From: a virus | Virus record (IMG/VR): IMGVR_UViG_3300021959_000444 | Coordinates: 1-22,211 of that record | Direction: 5' to 3' (one strand) | Length of the DNA: 22,211 nucleotides | Shown here: positions 13,477-17,974 of the stretch, in pieces | Layout of the letters: each line of letters starts with the position of its first letter | Numbering within the stretch: position 1 is the first letter of the stretch | Notes under the pieces: generated by a model | Databases searched by the model: none | What the model was told of the DNA's origin: nothing | What the model saw: only the letters and a program-made list of their open reading frames with translations | Translations under genes and position numbers: made by a program

Positions 13477-13783
13477 AAAAAACAAACGTAAAGACCCTCA
13501 ACTATATACCTACGATAAGTATGAATGTTGGTGGGAAGATCATGCTAGTGCTTGTGAATGGAAGCCTATAAAAGAAGCAGAAAAAGATAAACCAGAAATT
13601 TGTTTTACTGAAGGTTATTTACTAAAAAAAGATAAAGATTGCCATATCTTCGTTATGTCATTTTCACACGATCAAATAGGTGATGAAATGATTGTAGCTA
13701 ATAAAAATATTTTAAGTTTAAAAAAAATAGGTACTAAAACATTTTACGTAAAAGACTTTGATTATGGCACGTACAAAAACTAA
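13466..13783 (+). CDS. Small protein of the replication operon, unknown function
   Basis: 105 residues from the ATG at 13466, chosen over a GTG at 13451 because GAGG lies 9 nt before it. Basic start (AHKKNKRKD), then YDKYECWWEDHASACEWKPI with two Cys and three Trp. The second half is beta-rich (EGYLLKKDKDCHIFVMSFSH, then TKTFYVKDFDYG). No recognised motif. The gene overlaps its neighbours by 11 and 20 nt. Function unknown. Confidence 0.78.
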   Translation: MAHKKNKRKDPQLYTYDKYECWWEDHASACEWKPIKEAEKDKPEICFTEGYLLKKDKDCHIFVMSFSHDQIGDEMIVANKNILSLKKIGTKTFYVKDFDYGTYKN

Positions 13784-14066
13784 ACACGAAAAAGAACATA
13801 TGCAGAAGATTGCTGATCTTGGGTGTATTATCTGTCGTAAGATGGGGTTTCCTAATAGTCCTGCTGAACTACACCATATCAAAGACAAGACAGGTATGGG
13901 TAAGAAAGCTAGTAATTTTGAAGTAATACCATTATGTCCAAAACATCATAGACACGGTAAAGACGCTTATCATACAAGCCCAAAAGAATTTACAAAAAAG
14001 TGGGGAACTCAAAGAGAGTTGTTGACAGAAGTATTAACAAATGTTAATTGTTGTGGTAAGTGCTAA
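13764..14066 (+). CDS. HNH nuclease, Ref-like (RecA-dependent nuclease family)
   Basis: 100 residues from the ATG at 13764; a TTG at 13758 is an alternative. C21-x2-C24 (GCIICRKMG), AELHHIKDK (H37-H38), then VIPLCPKHHRHGKDAYH (C58, H61, H62) form a zinc-bound HNH/beta-beta-alpha-metal site. The following PKEFTKKWGTQRELL closely follows the pattern of phage P1 Ref and related proteins that cut DNA held in RecA filaments. It could promote recombination or process replication intermediates alongside the SSB-like protein and nuclease. A homing HNH role is less likely given size and operon position. A Cys-rich end (CCGKC) is unusual. An operator-like palindrome lies in its last 30 nt. Confidence 0.82.
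   Translation: MARTKTKHEKEHMQKIADLGCIICRKMGFPNSPAELHHIKDKTGMGKKASNFEVIPLCPKHHRHGKDAYHTSPKEFTKKWGTQRELLTEVLTNVNCCGKC
14034..14047. promoter_or_regulatory. Operator-like site O7 (TTAAC-AAAT-GTTAA)
   Basis: Perfect match to the 14-bp palindrome, inside the 3' end of the HNH gene and 59 bp before the ATG at 14106. A TTGACA (14022-14027) starts 12 bp upstream, but no good -10 follows. It may control an internal promoter for the last three genes of the block, or be chance. Confidence 0.45.
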
Positions 14067-14089
14067 TGCACCTAGTAGCGAGAGTTACG

Positions 14090-14103
14090 TTGTAGGCCTA
14101 CAA
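14090..14103. promoter_or_regulatory. Perfect 14-bp palindrome before the gene at 14106
   Basis: TTGTAGGCCTACAA is fully self-complementary and ends 2 nt before the ATG, where a ribosome site would be expected. It is a different sequence from the TTRAC palindrome, so it may bind another protein or form an mRNA structure. Confidence 0.4.
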
Positions 14104-14105
14104 TT

Positions 14106-14498
14106 ATGATAGATTATAAAAAACTAAAACGATTATTCAAAGATGGTGAATGGCAAATTCTAGACGCTTTAATCAATGTTGATATTGATCTTATATCTAA
14201 AATTGATGACCATATGATTAGACAAGGGTTTGCTCAAAAAGACGGTAATAAATATAAATCATTATTAACTCCAAGAGAACTACAGTTATTTACTACGGTC
14301 AAAATTATAGCTAATGGTCATATTAGATTTTTAGTCAATGCGCTATCTACAATCTTAAAGGATAAACAAGACGCTAATACTATATTTAGATTAGAAAAAG
14401 AATGTGAAGCCTTAAAATCTGTAATTGACGCTAAAGATTTAGAAGTAGAAAGATTACAAAAACCATTGCCAGACCAATTACGTGAAAAAGGTTTGTAA
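14106..14498 (+). CDS. Helical protein, unknown function
   Basis: 130 residues. The N-terminal part (YKKLKRLFKDGEWQILDALI, then DDHMIRQGFAQKDGNKYKSL) could be a small winged-helix-like domain, and a C-terminal coiled coil runs from about 95 to 120 (RLEKECEALKSVIDAKDLEV). No catalytic motif, Cys pair or membrane segment. It follows the palindromes at 14034 and 14090 after the only real gap in this part of the operon and overlaps the next gene by one base (TAATG). A DNA-binding accessory role is a guess. Confidence 0.75.
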   Translation: MIDYKKLKRLFKDGEWQILDALINVDIDLISKIDDHMIRQGFAQKDGNKYKSLLTPRELQLFTTVKIIANGHIRFLVNALSTILKDKQDANTIFRLEKECEALKSVIDAKDLEVERLQKPLPDQLREKGL

Positions 14499-14626
14499 TG
14501 GCTAAACAGAAATTTGTCCATTTTGTACCAAGAGATAAACCACCCAAACGGCCAAGACGCCACAAAAAAACTCTCAACAAAAATGAAAAACGATCCTATA
14601 AGAAGTACAATAGACAAGGTAGGTAG
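14498..14626 (+). CDS. Small highly basic phage protein (42 residues)
   Basis: Short gene starting at the ATG that overlaps the preceding stop (TAATG). The product contains FVHFVPRDKPPKRPRRHKKT and ends NKNEKRSYKKYNRQGR, so more than a third of residues are Arg or Lys. I recall close small proteins with a KKRPGRHKK...NKHEKR...Y-x2-QGR pattern in marine podoviruses, but cannot verify it here. The charge suggests binding to nucleic acid or ribosomes. Its last 44 nt may also code for the start of the next gene in another frame. Confidence 0.72.
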   Translation: MAKQKFVHFVPRDKPPKRPRRHKKTLNKNEKRSYKKYNRQGR

Positions 14627-14786
14627 AAACTTAATTGTAGGTTATATGGTAAAATTAGATAGAGCCAAGAAATCTAAAGCTAAATCAATTCGTATTAAGA
14701 ATAATTGGAAAAAGAAATATTTTAAACTATTGGATAAATATAAAGATTTAAAGGAAGTGTTTGAAATATACAAACACCTCCCTTAA
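14583..14786 (+). CDS. Small basic protein, start uncertain
   Basis: 67 residues from the ATG at 14583; this start lies inside the preceding small gene and has no ribosome site. An in-frame ATG at 14646, after that gene ends, would give 46 residues. The product has a possible short amphipathic segment (VGRNLIVGYMVKLDRA) then a Lys-rich helix (KSKAKSIRIKNNWKKKYFKL) and a LLDKYKDLKEVFEIYKHLP end. The 3' end forms a terminator-like hairpin. Function unknown. Confidence 0.6.
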   Translation: MKNDPIRSTIDKVGRNLIVGYMVKLDRAKKSKAKSIRIKNNWKKKYFKLLDKYKDLKEVFEIYKHLP

Positions 14787-14790
14787 TTTA
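14753..14790. terminator. Bidirectional terminator-like hairpin between converging blocks
   Basis: GTGTTTG (14757-14763), 7-nt loop, CAAACAC (14771-14777), extended past one mismatch by GGA (14753-14755) and TCC (14779-14781). It overlaps the end of the last rightward gene and lies just beyond the last leftward gene. T-rich sequence follows on both strands, though not long pure T-runs. Confidence 0.5.
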
Positions 14791-14797
14791 TTGTTAA

Positions 14798-14920
14798 CTA
14801 AAATATAATTGAACCTAAAATAAAACCACAAACAAAAATAATTATTTCTGTTCTGTAATATAAAGATTTTACACCAATTTCACTACGCCATTCTTTTGGT
14901 GTTTTGCCTAATATAATCAT
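14798..14920 (-). CDS. Tiny membrane protein (40 residues)
   Basis: Last gene of the leftward small-gene block. The ATG at 14920 forms ATGA with the stop of the preceding gene, and GGAG lies about 7 nt upstream. A charged N-terminal half (LGKTPKEWRSEIGVKS) precedes one membrane segment at about 25-40 (EIIIFVCGFILGSIIF) which runs to the end. Likely an inner-membrane protein. Function unknown; host-membrane interference is possible. Confidence 0.68.
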   Translation of the reverse strand: MIILGKTPKEWRSEIGVKSLYYRTEIIIFVCGFILGSIIF

Positions 14921-15147
14921 ATATCTACTCCTGTTTCTATTTTAAGATCAACAAGAACGTCTGTCAAATCATCTATAATAGTATCTAGACTTTCTTTAAC
15001 ATAACCATTTGTATCACCTTTAAGTTTATCTAGTCTGTTAATTTGATTATTAAGACCAGAAAGCGCTACATTAAACTTATTACGTTTAAATGCCTCCGCC
15101 TTGTTTTTGCTATCTCTATAATCGTGACCATCATCTCTTTGTGTCAT
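14917..15147 (-). CDS. Small protein of the early-type cluster, unknown function
   Basis: 76 residues from the ATG at 15147, chosen over an ATG at 15168 because GGAGG (15158-15154) lies 6 nt before it. A polar start (TQRDDGHDYRDSKNKAEAFK) is followed by helices: LSGLNNQINRLDKLKGD and SLDTIIDDLTDVLVDLKIE, likely a helical hairpin or coiled coil. No Cys or membrane segment. It overlaps the upstream gene by 17 nt. Not recognised. Confidence 0.78.
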   Translation of the reverse strand: MTQRDDGHDYRDSKNKAEAFKRNKFNVALSGLNNQINRLDKLKGDTNGYVKESLDTIIDDLTDVLVDLKIETGVDI

Positions 15148-15319
15148 TGTTAGCCTCCGTTCCCTCATCTGTTATTTCTTCATCAAAACAATGCACCTCT
15201 TTATAATCTGCACCACCGTCATTATGAATTTCTGTCGCCTCGTCTAATGAATTGGCTTTGATGACACATTGTTCTCTTATATGTTTTTTAACTTCTTGCC
15301 AAAATATGTATTCTTTCAT
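15131..15319 (-). CDS. Small acidic protein, possibly DpnD/PcfM-like
   Basis: 62 residues with GGAGG 7 nt before the ATG. EYIFWQEVKKHIREQCVIKA, then SLDEATEIHNDGG and YKEVHCFDEEITDEG follow a beta-strand, helix, beta-strand order that vaguely resembles the small DpnD/PcfM family (a strand ending in V-x-A, then S-x-EEA). The tail is acidic and then basic. Two Cys. The family match is weak. Position in the early-type block suggests a host-directed or regulatory protein. Confidence 0.75.
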   Translation of the reverse strand: MKEYIFWQEVKKHIREQCVIKANSLDEATEIHNDGGADYKEVHCFDEEITDEGTEANNDTKR

Positions 15320-15510
15320 TGGTTAGCCTCCTTTATATCGTTGTGTGGTACTGTTTCATTTATAATTTTATCTTCACAATACTCGGTTAAAAAATCATCA
15401 ACTATAGACGCTGTGCTGTCATCTATATCTGTGATAGTTTCGGTATAGTATGTCTTGTCTGGTCTTTCCATTGTTGCAACAATAGCCCAACCTGTACATT
15501 TGTATGTCAT
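15316..15510 (-). CDS. Small acidic protein, unknown function
   Basis: 64 residues with GGAGG (15521-15517) 6 nt before the ATG and 4-nt overlaps (ATGA) at both ends. Beta-rich start (MTYKCTGWAIVATMERPDKT), then a strongly acidic stretch (ETITDIDDSTASIVDDFLTE, YCEDKI). High acidity is common in phage proteins that mimic DNA or inhibit host enzymes, but nothing specific is recognised. Confidence 0.75.
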   Translation of the reverse strand: MTYKCTGWAIVATMERPDKTYYTETITDIDDSTASIVDDFLTEYCEDKIINETVPHNDIKEANQ

Positions 15511-15674
15511 TGTTTCCCTCCCTGTTTTTCTGCATCTATTAAAACATCAACACCAAGATTATAAATTAACTCATCTATAAACTCTCTCAATGCTTTATCT
15601 TTTTTAGATTGGTTTTTAATTGTAGATATGTCCTTCAATCTATTACAAACATATATAATATCTATTCTAAACAT
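15507..15674 (-). CDS. Small protein (55 residues), unknown function
   Basis: Short gene. GGAGG lies 7 nt before the ATG at 15674; that ATG overlaps the upstream stop (TAATG) and the stop overlaps the next ATG (ATGA). The product reads MFRIDIIYVCNRLKDISTIK at the start, then a charged helix KKDKALREFIDELIYNLGVD and ends AEKQGGKQ. Probably a compact helical protein. Not recognised. Two open frames on the opposite strand here are shadows. Confidence 0.75.
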   Translation of the reverse strand: MFRIDIIYVCNRLKDISTIKNQSKKDKALREFIDELIYNLGVDVLIDAEKQGGKQ

Positions 15675-15826
15675 TATTTTGCCTCCCTATCTAACCCGCT
15701 TAAACAAGTTATTACGCCACCTACGGCCAATATTAACCCGATTGTTGAATTACCATGTAATGAAATTGCACATCCAAGAAATGCGAGGGCAAAGCCCCCG
15801 CAAGTCATTATTATACGGCTAACCAT
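15674..15826 (-). CDS. Tiny two-span membrane protein (50 residues)
   Basis: The ATG at 15826 overlaps the preceding stop by 8 nt (ATGGTTAG) and the TAA overlaps the next ATG. Two hydrophobic segments are visible: residues 4-22 (RIIMTCGGFALAFLGCAIS) and 28-44 (STIGLILAVGGVITCLS), joined by a short LHGN turn, a helical hairpin in the membrane. The end is polar (GLDREAK). Similar small Gly-rich two-span proteins occur in phages. Function unknown; early expression suggests effects on the host membrane rather than lysis. Its codons are somewhat richer in G and C than those of neighbours. Confidence 0.75.
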   Translation of the reverse strand: MVSRIIMTCGGFALAFLGCAISLHGNSTIGLILAVGGVITCLSGLDREAK

Positions 15827-16217
15827 TAACCACCGCCTTATACTCATCTGATAAGTATTTCTTTTTTAGATCGTCAAGAAATCCCATATCAAATAAATTA
15901 TACTTTCTAGATGGATAAGTTTTTTCAAATATCTTAATCCATAGTTTTTTATCTTTTAATTTGATTTCATAACGGTACTCTAAATCACCGTGATGTTGCC
16001 AATGGTCTGTATTATAGACATCCCCACCGCTTTTAGATTTATTACCCGCAATGAACGAGGCGCTAAACTCCATTGCCTCAAATCGTGGTAAAGTCCAAGC
16101 ATAAGGCAAAGCGTTATCAATAAACTCTATTGCCCCCGTTGGATAACCATCCCAATGCTTATAAACATGAAATGTATCTTTTTCGTCAATAAACGAATAT
16201 ACTGCTCTAGTTCCCAT
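15819..16217 (-). CDS. Conserved phage protein of unknown function
   Basis: 132 residues, the largest gene of the block, with GGAGG (16231-16227) 9 nt before the ATG. MGTRAVYSFIDEKDTFHVYK, then HWDGYPTGAIEFIDNALPYA, LPRFEAMEFSASFIAGNK and DVYNTDHWQHHGDLEYRYEI form a pattern that I recognise from uncharacterised proteins of phages and plasmids (MGTRA, then V-Y-K-H-W-D-G-Y-P). Aromatic and acidic residues are many. No known catalytic motif is evident, though the conserved His, Asp and Glu could form an active site. The conserved start excludes other start choices. Confidence 0.85.
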   Translation of the reverse strand: MGTRAVYSFIDEKDTFHVYKHWDGYPTGAIEFIDNALPYAWTLPRFEAMEFSASFIAGNKSKSGGDVYNTDHWQHHGDLEYRYEIKLKDKKLWIKIFEKTYPSRKYNLFDMGFLDDLKKKYLSDEYKAVVNG

Positions 16218-16377
16218 AAGTGTTTTCCTCCATTTTAGTTATAGGTTTTTTTTCTATTGTTTTATTTACATCCACCATTTTAGCGTGAATATCTATTGGC
16301 TCTCTTACTGCCTTGCATAAACATTCGTACACGGTTTTACCCGTGTACAGAACGCCTTTTATTCTCATTTTAATCAT
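16207..16377 (-). CDS. Small basic protein (56 residues), unknown function
   Basis: Start taken as the ATG at 16377, not the TTG at 16389: the ATG has GGGGGA 4-5 nt upstream and gives an 8-nt overlap (ATGATTAA) with the preceding gene. Beta-rich start (MRIKGVLYTGKTVYECLCKA) with C-x-C, then IDIHAKMVDVNKTIEKKPIT. The 3' end contains the GGAGG for the next gene. Not recognised. Confidence 0.72.
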   Translation of the reverse strand: MIKMRIKGVLYTGKTVYECLCKAVREPIDIHAKMVDVNKTIEKKPITKMEENTYGN

Positions 16378-16522
16378 GGTATCCCCCAATCTCTTTTAAG
16401 TCTTCAAGCATATCCCCCGCATCATCAAGATCATCCCTTGAAATACCAAGATTGCTCAAAAAATTATCTTCTTTTTGAGTTTCAGTTAATTCCTCATTTT
16501 TAGGTTTTTGTTTATCAATCAT
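16370..16522 (-). CDS. Small acidic protein (50 residues), unknown function
   Basis: Short gene. Its ATG shares a base with the preceding stop (TAATG), CCTCC on the plus strand at 16530-16534 supplies a strong ribosome site, and its stop overlaps the next gene by 8 nt. Product: PKNEELTETQKEDNFLSNLG, then SRDDLDDAGDMLEDLKEIGG. Very acidic, with Asp/Glu about a third of residues, helical, no Cys. DNA mimicry or binding to a basic host target is possible but unproven. Confidence 0.75.
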   Translation of the reverse strand: MIDKQKPKNEELTETQKEDNFLSNLGISRDDLDDAGDMLEDLKEIGGYHD

Positions 16523-16875
16523 TATTGAACCTCCATAAATTTGAAATGATTAGAGGGTTTGTCAATAGCCACAGAAAAAGGCATATCAGCATAATTACCC
16601 TCATGTTCAACAAATTTTTTAAAAGCAAAATAAGAGGCGTCAATTAAATAAGCTATTGCCCTCCCACTTGTTTGAACAAGTTTAGAACCGTCTTCAAAAT
16701 CTTCAACTAATTGGTCTGAAGATATAAGAACGGCAATTTTATTATTTTGCTTAACTTTGTTAATCTTATTGACCCATTCCAAGTCAATTTCGTCTTGTGT
16801 TTTTCTGTTAGGATGAGCAAGTTTCCAACCCTTTAACAGTAATCTACGTCTTTCAACGCTTGATATTTGGCTCAT
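16522..16875 (-). CDS. First gene of the leftward early-type block, unknown function
   Basis: 117 residues from the ATG at 16875, with GGAGG (16888-16884) 8 nt upstream. A longer frame starting at 16902 is rejected because that codon lies inside operator O4 and at or before the predicted start point. Basic start (SQISSVERRRLLLKGWKLAH), then KTQDEIDLEWVNKINKVKQN. A central IAVLISSDQLVEDFEDGSKL and SGRAIAYLIDASYFAFKKFV suggest an alpha/beta fold. Not recognised. As the first gene behind a strong promoter it should be made early and in quantity. Confidence 0.8.
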   Translation of the reverse strand: MSQISSVERRRLLLKGWKLAHPNRKTQDEIDLEWVNKINKVKQNNKIAVLISSDQLVEDFEDGSKLVQTSGRAIAYLIDASYFAFKKFVEHEGNYADMPFSVAIDKPSNHFKFMEVQ

Positions 16876-16895
16876 ATGTTTAACCTCCATTTTAG

Positions 16896-16909
16896 TTAAC
16901 ATAAGTTAA
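16896..16909. promoter_or_regulatory. Operator O4 (TTAAC-ATAA-GTTAA)
   Basis: Perfect copy of the TTRAC-N4-GTYAA palindrome. It overlaps the -10 region and predicted start point of the leftward promoter, so repressor binding should shut off the ten-gene block. Confidence 0.7.
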
Positions 16910-16934
16910 TAATATAATTATATTTACTTGTCAA
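16906..16934 (-). promoter_or_regulatory. Leftward promoter of the small-gene block
   Basis: On the minus strand TTGACA (16934-16929), 17-bp spacer, TATTAA (16911-16906). Start point near 16899, giving a leader of about 24 nt that contains the GGAGG before 16875. Confidence 0.6.
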
Positions 16935-16956
16935 CTACTTTAGTTTAGAATAATAA
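16928..16956 (+). promoter_or_regulatory. Rightward promoter candidate before the small terminase
   Basis: TTGTCA (16928-16933), 17-bp spacer, TAATAA (16951-16956). The -35 overlaps the leftward -35 almost fully, so the two divergent promoters should exclude each other. The -10 is only 4 nt from the ATG at 16961; if used, the message would be leaderless. TAGAAT at 16946-16951 is another -10 option. Confidence 0.4.
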
Positions 16957-16960
16957 GAAC

Positions 16961-17380
16961 ATGACTAGAACATTGACAGATCAACAAAAACGGTTCATTG
17001 AGTACTTTAGCCAAACAGGGAACGCTACTCAAAGCGCAATCAAGGCGGGATACTCCGAGAAGACTGCCGAGCAACAGGGCTATGAACTTAAAAACAAGCT
17101 ACACAATGAAATAGATGACGCTACCCGTAAGCTGTTGTCTGGTGCTGTTCCAATGGCCGTAGATAAGCTGAAATCCTTAATCGCTGAAGACAAGATCAGT
17201 CCAAGTGTAAAACTAGGCGCAATCAATTCATTACTAGATAGAACAGGCTACCAAACTGTCACCAAGATAGAAGACGTCACAGGCAAGAAAACCGACGCTG
17301 AACTCCAAGAGGAACTGAAACACCTTCTAGGCTCATTGCAAGTCATTAGAACAGATGACGGGTCTGGTTCATTAAATTAG
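16961..17380 (+). CDS. terS: Terminase small subunit (Terminase_2 family)
   Basis: 139 residues. RTLTDQQKRFIEYFSQTGNA, then TQSAIKAGYSEKTAEQQGYE is the N-terminal helix-turn-helix signature of Terminase_2 small subunits, which recognise the packaging site and regulate the large subunit. Residues 50-110 are helical (oligomer core; DKLKSLIAEDKISPSVKLGA, then AINSLLDRTGY). The tail is polar. The gene is plainly richer in GC than the rest: about half G+C in 17041-17160, against about a fifth in 20641-20700, with many C/G-ending codons. This suggests a different origin. It is separated from the large subunit by about 590 bp, which is unusual because the two are normally adjacent. Confidence 0.9.
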   Translation: MTRTLTDQQKRFIEYFSQTGNATQSAIKAGYSEKTAEQQGYELKNKLHNEIDDATRKLLSGAVPMAVDKLKSLIAEDKISPSVKLGAINSLLDRTGYQTVTKIEDVTGKKTDAELQEELKHLLGSLQVIRTDDGSGSLN

Positions 17381-17761
17381 GCTCATAGTCCTCCATATCT
17401 CATCATACATAAGCATAAGACATAAGGAACGACACTTACCCTACATCACTTTGATTACTCCATATCTGCCTCAATGTGCTTGAAATAAAGGTTCTACACC
17501 CACACACACACGCCCTTCAAGGTAAGCTGATTGGTTCAAATGATGTGGTCTTGTGTAAATATCCCTCCCATATTCGTCTTCATGTGCCACATACACAGAC
17601 AAGCAAGGCCAATAGCGTTCCTCTTTTGTTCTTTTTTTGACCCCCCACCCCCCAAAACGCTTCCCATTCCAATTAAGTATGGATTACTTCGCATAGCGGT
17701 GGGTATTTCTATATATTAACCAAAGTTAATAGCTTGAATATGTGTAAAAAAAAGAGTATTT
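17381..17761. other. Long non-coding stretch, possible packaging site region
   Basis: About 380 bp with no convincing gene on either strand; one 62-codon frame at 17531 lacks a ribosome site and encodes an unconvincing Phe/Pro/Ile-rich chain. Composition follows the GC-richer small terminase gene up to about 17700, then drops. Features: CACACACACACAC near 17500, a T-run followed by two C-runs (CCCCCCACCCCCC, 17641-17653) and operator O5 near the end. Lying beside a small terminase gene, it is a candidate pac or cos region. Confidence 0.45.
17716..17729. promoter_or_regulatory. Operator O5 (TTAAC-CAAA-GTTAA)
   Basis: Perfect copy of the palindrome, 32-45 bp before the first gene of the packaging/head block. 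TATATA (17710-17715) overlaps its left side as a possible -10, but no good -35 is seen. It could repress late genes. Confidence 0.6.
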
Positions 17762-17767
17762 GTGTGC

Positions 17768-17974
17768 ATGGTTAAGCCTATTAAGGATTTACAAACAATA
17801 TTGCATTTTAAAAAAGGTAATTATGTATATAGGTATGTTCTTGTTGATAGGTTTAAAAATACTGGTAAAGTACATTATGGTTTTGATAATAAACTAGAAC
17901 GAACCGAGGCTGAAATTTTTGCGCTTGAAACACCACGAAAATTACGTAGAAAATATATTTTAAAAGATGGATAG
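17768..17974 (+). CDS. Small basic protein before the large terminase
   Basis: 68 residues from the ATG at 17768; a GTG at 17762 (70 residues) is equally placed, with AAGAG 5 nt before the GTG and 11 nt before the ATG. Beta-rich: DLQTILHFKKGNYVYRYVLV, then DRFKNTGKVHYGFDN, and a basic end (PRKLRRKYILKDG). Overlaps the large terminase gene by 8 nt (ATGGATAG), so it is co-translated with it. Not recognised. A packaging accessory role is inferred only from position. Confidence 0.72.
   Translation: MVKPIKDLQTILHFKKGNYVYRYVLVDRFKNTGKVHYGFDNKLERTEAEIFALETPRKLRRKYILKDG

Noticed and set aside
15609-15851. Two plus-strand frames of 64-80 codons
   Set aside because: They lie antisense to the two small leftward genes 15507-15674 and 15674-15826, which have ribosome sites and overlapping starts and stops.
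16751-16763. TTAAC-TTT-GTTAA, an operator-like palindrome with a 3-nt centre
   Set aside because: Inside a coding region and with the wrong spacing, which would rotate and shift the half-sites; not counted as an operator.
16876-16902. N-terminal extension of the gene at 16522-16875 to the ATG at 16902
   Set aside because: That codon is within operator O4 and at or upstream of the predicted start point, while GGAGG is placed correctly for the ATG at 16875.
17531-17719. 62-codon frame in the gap after the small terminase
   Set aside because: No ribosome site, unlikely composition (FFDPPPPK and many Ile/Phe), and it runs into operator O5; treated as chance.
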